Shown here in pieces: positions 60,630 through 64,000 of a stretch of DNA of 64,000 nucleotides (position 1 is its first letter; every line of letters begins with the position of its first letter). Position numbers and translations under genes: made by a program. Origin of the DNA: CAZHHM01 sp964532225 (GTDB lineage Bacteria; Margulisbacteria; WOR-1; JAKLHX01); the NCBI GenBank assembly GCA_964532225.1, contig CAZHHM010000004.1:26236-90235 (forward strand), written 5' to 3'. The notes under the pieces were generated by a model, which saw nothing but the letters and a program-made list of their open reading frames with translations, was not told the DNA's origin and did not search any database.

Positions 60630-61468
60630 CAGAACGCTTCGTCCAGCTCCTTTATCTGGTCATACACGAAAACCGGCCCGTCCTGGCAGCAGTAATACTT
60701 GTTTATCTGGCAATGTCCGCATTTTCCCAGCCCGCATTTCATGTGCCTTTCAAGAGACACTATGATATGTTTTTCGGGAAGACCTTTTTCAAGCAGCTCC
60801 TTAATAACATACTTGTACATCACGGGAGGCCCGACGACAACGGCATATGTGTGTCTCGGGTATATGGTCACCCCGGGGATCAGCTTTGTTATCACGCCTA
60901 CATTGCCCTTCCATTCCTCATCCGCTTTATCCACGGTACAACTGAAAGAGATATCAAGCCTTTTCCCCCATTCGTCTATCTCGTCATGGAAGAGCATGTT
61001 CTGAGGGGACCTGCATCCGAGCAGGATGTTCACCTTGCCGAACTCCCGCCTGTTGTCCAGCACATAGTTGATCAGGGACCTTAAAGGTACTATCCCCAGC
61101 CCTCCGGCGACCATCAGGATATCATTGCCTTCAAGGCTCCTGATGGGGAATCCTTTCCCGAAAGGGCCTCTTATCCCTATCTCATCCCCGGGCCCCAGCC
61201 TGTGCAGAGCGGCAGTCACCTTTCCTACGGCCCTAACGCAAATATCAAAAGAGCCTCTTTCGGTCGGCGACGAGGCCAGCGAGATCGGAGCCTCTCCCAC
61301 GCCAAGTATCGAGACCTCAACGAACTGCCCCGGCTCATGGTTAAGGCTTGTCCCGTCCATGAGCGATATCTCGAACAGTTTCTCCATGTCGGTCATTTTT
61401 TTGACGCGGAGTATCCTTGCCTTTTTCAGGTTGTACTCCGATTCCTGTATTATCATCTTCTCTTTCAT
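60629..61468 (-). CDS. Sulfhydrogenase gamma subunit, FAD/NAD(P)H-binding with [2Fe-2S] tail
   Basis: The 279-residue ferredoxin-NADP reductase-like protein has FAD-binding TSLNHEPGQFVEVSI, IGIRGPFGKGFPI, NAD(P)-binding MVAGGLGIVPLRSL and VVVGPPVMYKYV, and a C-terminal [2Fe-2S] motif (MKCGLGKCGHCQ, with YYCCQDGP). It exchanges electrons with NADP(H). TGATG junction with the delta gene; 4-nt overlap with the beta gene. Confidence 0.93.
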   Translation of the reverse strand: MKEKMIIQESEYNLKKARILRVKKMTDMEKLFEISLMDGTSLNHEPGQFVEVSILGVGEAPISLASSPTERGSFDICVRAVGKVTAALHRLGPGDEIGIRGPFGKGFPIRSLEGNDILMVAGGLGIVPLRSLINYVLDNRREFGKVNILLGCRSPQNMLFHDEIDEWGKRLDISFSCTVDKADEEWKGNVGVITKLIPGVTIYPRHTYAVVVGPPVMYKYVIKELLEKGLPEKHIIVSLERHMKCGLGKCGHCQINKYYCCQDGPVFVYDQIKELDEAF

Positions 61469-62499
61469 GAGTTCTCTTTCACCAGGGCTTCAAGCGTCTC
61501 CTTGAGATTTATCTTTGCCATGCATGTCCTGCTGCAGCGTCCGCAGCCCGTGCAGAAGAATTTCTGATGTCTTTCGACAGGATACCTGAACTTGCGGTAG
61601 AAACGGTGCTTCTTCCTTTTGGCCCTTGTCTGCCTGAAGCTTTCCCCGCCCGACACCTTGGCGAACCTTTCGTTCTGGCAGCTGTCCCAGACCCTGATCC
61701 GTTTTCCGGTGCGCATGTCCAGGTTCGGCTCGTCGACAACGTCGAAGCAGTAGCAGGTCGGGCAGACATTGGTGCAGTTGCCGCAGGAAAGGCATCTTTC
61801 GCCGATCTCCTCCCATATCCTGCTCGCGCCGCTCTTATCGAAAAGCGCGGGGATCATGTTGACGTCGACCTCGACCTCGCGCTTGAATATGTTCCTTTTA
61901 TTGCGCCTGAACTCATCGAAGGCTTCGACATGAGAGCTTTCGGCCGGCTCGAACACCTTTGTCTTCTCGATGATATTGTCGCCCTGATATGTGTTCACGT
62001 GCACAAGGAAATACTCTCCCAGATCGGTAAAGAAAAGATCGTAACCGCCGTTTGGAAGCTCATTCCCCATCAACGCGCAGCTCGCGTACTGGTCGCAATA
62101 CTCGTAACATTCAAGCCCGATGATGGTGATCCTGTTCTTCTTGAGGAGATAATTGATGTCTTTCGGCCTGTCAGCGAACACAGTGTTAAGGCACTGAATT
62201 CCGGCAAGATCGCAGGTATGAACGCCGAATATCACCATGTCCTCGAGCTCGACAACTGCCTGCACCTTGGGGTCCTTTGACGAATCATATTCAAGAAGCG
62301 TTTCGTACTGCGGCATGAAGTATTTTTTTGGCGGAAGGATAGTGGGAATGTATTTTACCGATATCTCTCGGCCGGACCTGACATCCTCAAAAGAATAGTT
62401 GTCATTACCTTTTGATACAGGCGCCACCACTTTGTGCGTTTGCGCCAGCTGGGAAATGAAAGTATCGAAATTATCCTTTTTGAGTATTACATACTTCAT
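61465..62499 (-). CDS. Sulfhydrogenase beta subunit, two [4Fe-4S] clusters
   Basis: The 344-residue protein has CLSCGNCTNVCPTCYC near residue 235 and CTGCGRCSRTCM near 320, the ferredoxin-like part of the beta subunit. The N-terminal ~220 residues hold VIFGVHTCDLAGIQCLNTVF, also family-specific. It links the gamma flavoprotein and external carriers (in archaeal homologues also polysulfide reduction). It is first in the operon. Confidence 0.92.
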   Translation of the reverse strand: MKYVILKKDNFDTFISQLAQTHKVVAPVSKGNDNYSFEDVRSGREISVKYIPTILPPKKYFMPQYETLLEYDSSKDPKVQAVVELEDMVIFGVHTCDLAGIQCLNTVFADRPKDINYLLKKNRITIIGLECYEYCDQYASCALMGNELPNGGYDLFFTDLGEYFLVHVNTYQGDNIIEKTKVFEPAESSHVEAFDEFRRNKRNIFKREVEVDVNMIPALFDKSGASRIWEEIGERCLSCGNCTNVCPTCYCFDVVDEPNLDMRTGKRIRVWDSCQNERFAKVSGGESFRQTRAKRKKHRFYRKFRYPVERHQKFFCTGCGRCSRTCMAKINLKETLEALVKENS

Positions 62500-62514
62500 T
62501 TGGATATTGAGAGT

Positions 62515-62543
62515 ATTCTATATGATTGACGGCAAACTGGCAA
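62515..62543 (-). promoter_or_regulatory. Promoter of the [NiFe] hydrogenase operon
   Basis: On the minus strand TTGCCA (62543-62538), 17 bp, TAGAAT (62520-62515). Both boxes match 5 of 6. The ATG is 15 nt from the -10 box, so the leader is about 8-9 nt and has no Shine-Dalgarno. Confidence 0.65.
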
Positions 62544-62550
62544 GGGCGTG

Positions 62551-63243
62551 TCAGGCCTTGAGCTGTGCTATCTCGCGTCCTGTGAGCCTGCGGCTCTGTC
62601 CGTGACGAAGATCGCCGAGAAGCAGCTTTTTTATCCTCACTCTCTTAAGCCTGAGGACCTTCGCACCGGCGTCTTGCGCCATGCGCCTTATCTGTCTTTT
62701 CTTTCCTTCTTTTAATATGAACAGATACCTTTTTTCCGAAAGTTTTTCAATAATACAGGGAGCGGTCATCTTACCGTCCATCATGACCCCTGAAGCCAGC
62801 CGCTCAATCTCGGCGTTCGGGATATCGCGGTCAAGCACAACAGTGTATTCTTTTTCGCAGCCGAACTTAGGATGCGTAAGTTTGTTGGCCAGTTCCCCGT
62901 CGTTTGTAAGTATCATCAGGCCTTCGCTGTCCTTGTCGAGCCTGCCTACCGGATAGAGCTTCTCGGCCGACTTGACGAGCTCGGTGACCACCTTGCCTCC
63001 GGTATCGGAGCACGAGGATACGTAGCCTCGCGGCTTGTTCACGGCGTAATAGACCTTCTGCTCCCTGCTCTCCGCGCTCTTGCCCTGAACTTCGACTTTA
63101 TCCTTTGACGGGTCCACCGACATTCCCACGGCCGCGACCTTGCCGTTCACGGTGACCTTTCCCGCTGCGATCAGCTTCTCGGATGTACGTCGAGATGCTA
63201 TACCGCATTGTGACATATATTTGTGCAGACGGACCTTTTCCAT
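62551..63243 (-). CDS. rRNA pseudouridine synthase (RsuA/RluB family)
   Basis: An N-terminal S4 RNA-binding domain (VRLHKYMSQCGIASRRTSEKLI) is followed by the catalytic domain with YPVGRLDKDSEGLMILTNDG, the Asp nucleophile motif, and a C-terminal LKEGKKRQIRRM. It isomerises a uridine in 16S or 23S rRNA; the exact site (RluB, RluF or RsuA type) cannot be told here. A TGATAGAAT box lies 6 nt before the ATG. Confidence 0.95.
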   Translation of the reverse strand: MEKVRLHKYMSQCGIASRRTSEKLIAAGKVTVNGKVAAVGMSVDPSKDKVEVQGKSAESREQKVYYAVNKPRGYVSSCSDTGGKVVTELVKSAEKLYPVGRLDKDSEGLMILTNDGELANKLTHPKFGCEKEYTVVLDRDIPNAEIERLASGVMMDGKMTAPCIIEKLSEKRYLFILKEGKKRQIRRMAQDAGAKVLRLKRVRIKKLLLGDLRHGQSRRLTGREIAQLKA

Positions 63244-63249
63244 GCAGTA

Positions 63250-63258
63250 ATTCTATCA
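63250..63258 (-). promoter_or_regulatory. Extended -10 promoter of the pseudouridine synthase gene (leaderless)
   Basis: TGATAGAAT on the minus strand ends 6 nt before the ATG at 63243; no ribosome site. It is divergent from the pdaD promoter. Confidence 0.6.
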
Positions 63259-63267
63259 TGCCGGGAT

Positions 63268-63295
63268 TTGCATTTTTTGATATATAGTGTATAAT
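63268..63295 (+). promoter_or_regulatory. Promoter of pdaD
   Basis: TTGCAT (63268-63273, weak), 16 bp, TATAAT (63290-63295, perfect). The leader of about 35 nt contains AAGGAG before the ATG at 63336. Confidence 0.6.
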
Positions 63296-63335
63296 TTTTT
63301 TTGTCTTATTTTATTTAAAAAAGGAGCAGATCACG

Positions 63336-63908
63336 ATGCCGAACTTAGTACCGAATAAATTATTCCTCACCAAAGGTGTGGGAAGACACAAAGAAAAGCT
63401 GGTCAGCTTTGAGATGGCTCTCAGGGATGCCGGCATTCAGGCCTGCAACTACGTTCAGGTATCCAGCATATTCCCCCCGAACTGCAAAATGCTTTCACGC
63501 GAGCAGGGATTAAAACTGATAAAACCTGGCGAGATCACTTTCATCGTCATGTCCAAGAACAGCACTGACGAGCCGCACAGGCTCATATCGGCATCCGTCG
63601 GCATGGCGCTTCCCGCCGACAGCAATTCATACGGATACCTGAGCGAACATCACTCATACGGCCAGACAGACGAGGAATGCGGTGATTATGCCGAGGACCT
63701 CGCGGCTCAGATGCTGGCCACCACGCTCGGCGTTCCCTTTGACGAAACGGCAAGCTGGGATGAACGCCAGGAACTGTGGAAAGTATCCGACAAGATAGTC
63801 AAGACATCCCACATAACCCAGAGCGCCATCGGCACAAGGGAAATGTGGACCACAGTTATCTCGGCAGCGGTTCTTGTGTTCGACGACGAGAACGGACACT
63901 CAAAGTAG
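63336..63908 (+). CDS. pdaD: Pyruvoyl-dependent arginine decarboxylase
   Basis: The 190-residue proenzyme starts NLVPNKLFLTKGVGRHKEKL and has the self-cleavage region NYVQVSSIFPPNCKM, where Ser becomes the pyruvoyl group, as in the archaeal PvlArgDC family. KPGEITFIVMSKNST and EHHSYGQTDEECGDYAEDLA are further signatures. It makes agmatine for polyamine synthesis. A spermidine synthase or agmatinase may follow, but the window ends 92 nt later without a gene I can identify. Confidence 0.95.
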   Translation: MPNLVPNKLFLTKGVGRHKEKLVSFEMALRDAGIQACNYVQVSSIFPPNCKMLSREQGLKLIKPGEITFIVMSKNSTDEPHRLISASVGMALPADSNSYGYLSEHHSYGQTDEECGDYAEDLAAQMLATTLGVPFDETASWDERQELWKVSDKIVKTSHITQSAIGTREMWTTVISAAVLVFDDENGHSK

Positions 63909-64000
63909 AGCACTGGATCTATAGCTGAAGATATTCCCGAGGCCATTCATCTTCGACGGTGAAATCCGCGTCATTTTCTTACGAAAGATTATTGATGGGC

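Noticed and set aside
63909..64000. Start of a spermidine synthase or agmatinase gene after pdaD
   Set aside because: Only 92 nt remain, and no frame shows recognisable sequence or a clear ribosome site.

Overview
The window reads as one stretch of a bacterial chromosome of moderate GC with very dense gene packing. Many neighbouring genes overlap by 1 to 17 nt, often as TGATG or ATGA junctions. The gene set suggests a strictly anaerobic, hydrogen- and CO-metabolising bacterium with an outer membrane: a trimeric [FeFe] hydrogenase, a group 3b-type [NiFe] sulfhydrogenase, a CooS/CooF carbon monoxide dehydrogenase cassette, secreted proteins with FlgD-like C-terminal domains, beta-barrel proteins and an SLH-domain protein. 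This combination resembles candidate lineages such as Saganbacteria (WOR-1)/Margulisbacteria. That placement is an inference from gene content, and no rRNA gene is present to test it.

Layout. 1-6085: end of a secreted Ig-like protein, then (minus strand) accC, nusB, a Wzz/BY-kinase-like protein and a Gfo/Idh/MocA oxidoreductase. 6150-6452: a tiny basic protein gene with a near-perfect promoter and its own terminator. 6454-8975: an Nramp-like transporter coupled to a PRC/MgtE-N/CBS protein. 8986-17858: one tightly overlapped minus-strand run (ogt, hisF, ispA, DUF212, dxs, fhs, folE, GHL10, dprA). 17968-23149: a small orphan and a three-gene envelope operon (barrel, FlgD-Ig protein, barrel plus SLH). 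23122-32387: coaE, the rod-shape cluster (mrdA, mreD, mreC, mreB), a SPOR protein, folC, a site-2 protease, xerD and an M20 peptidase.

32455-40269 is the most unusual part. It holds a phosphoesterase, an 887-residue protein whose C-terminal half reads as a circularly permuted enolase behind a membrane-like N-terminal region, a divergently transcribed pyruvate-phosphate-dikinase-like protein that lacks the PEP-binding barrel, and two paralogous orphan proteins. 40332-47549: thiC, a LOG-like protein and the [FeFe] hydrogenase operon, whose HydB-type subunit carries a fused GltD-like flavoprotein. 47594-53446: an orphan, then the cooS-cooF-flavoprotein cassette lying exactly between two copies of a long purine/pyrimidine repeat, then an RRM protein. 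53528-58101: macro-domain protein, Hcp-like secreted protein, DUF454 protein, two secreted orphans and tRNA-Glu. 58120-63908: the [NiFe] sulfhydrogenase operon with its maturation protease, an rRNA pseudouridine synthase and pyruvoyl arginine decarboxylase.

The redox modules plausibly connect CO, H2, ferredoxin and NAD(P)H pools, with formate entering one-carbon metabolism through Fhs. A second window-wide theme is regulatory. At least eight genes have a TATAAT-type -10 box, often with an extended TGn, only 5 to 9 nt upstream of the start codon and no Shine-Dalgarno, as expected for leaderless mRNAs. Other genes have ordinary AGGAGG leaders.
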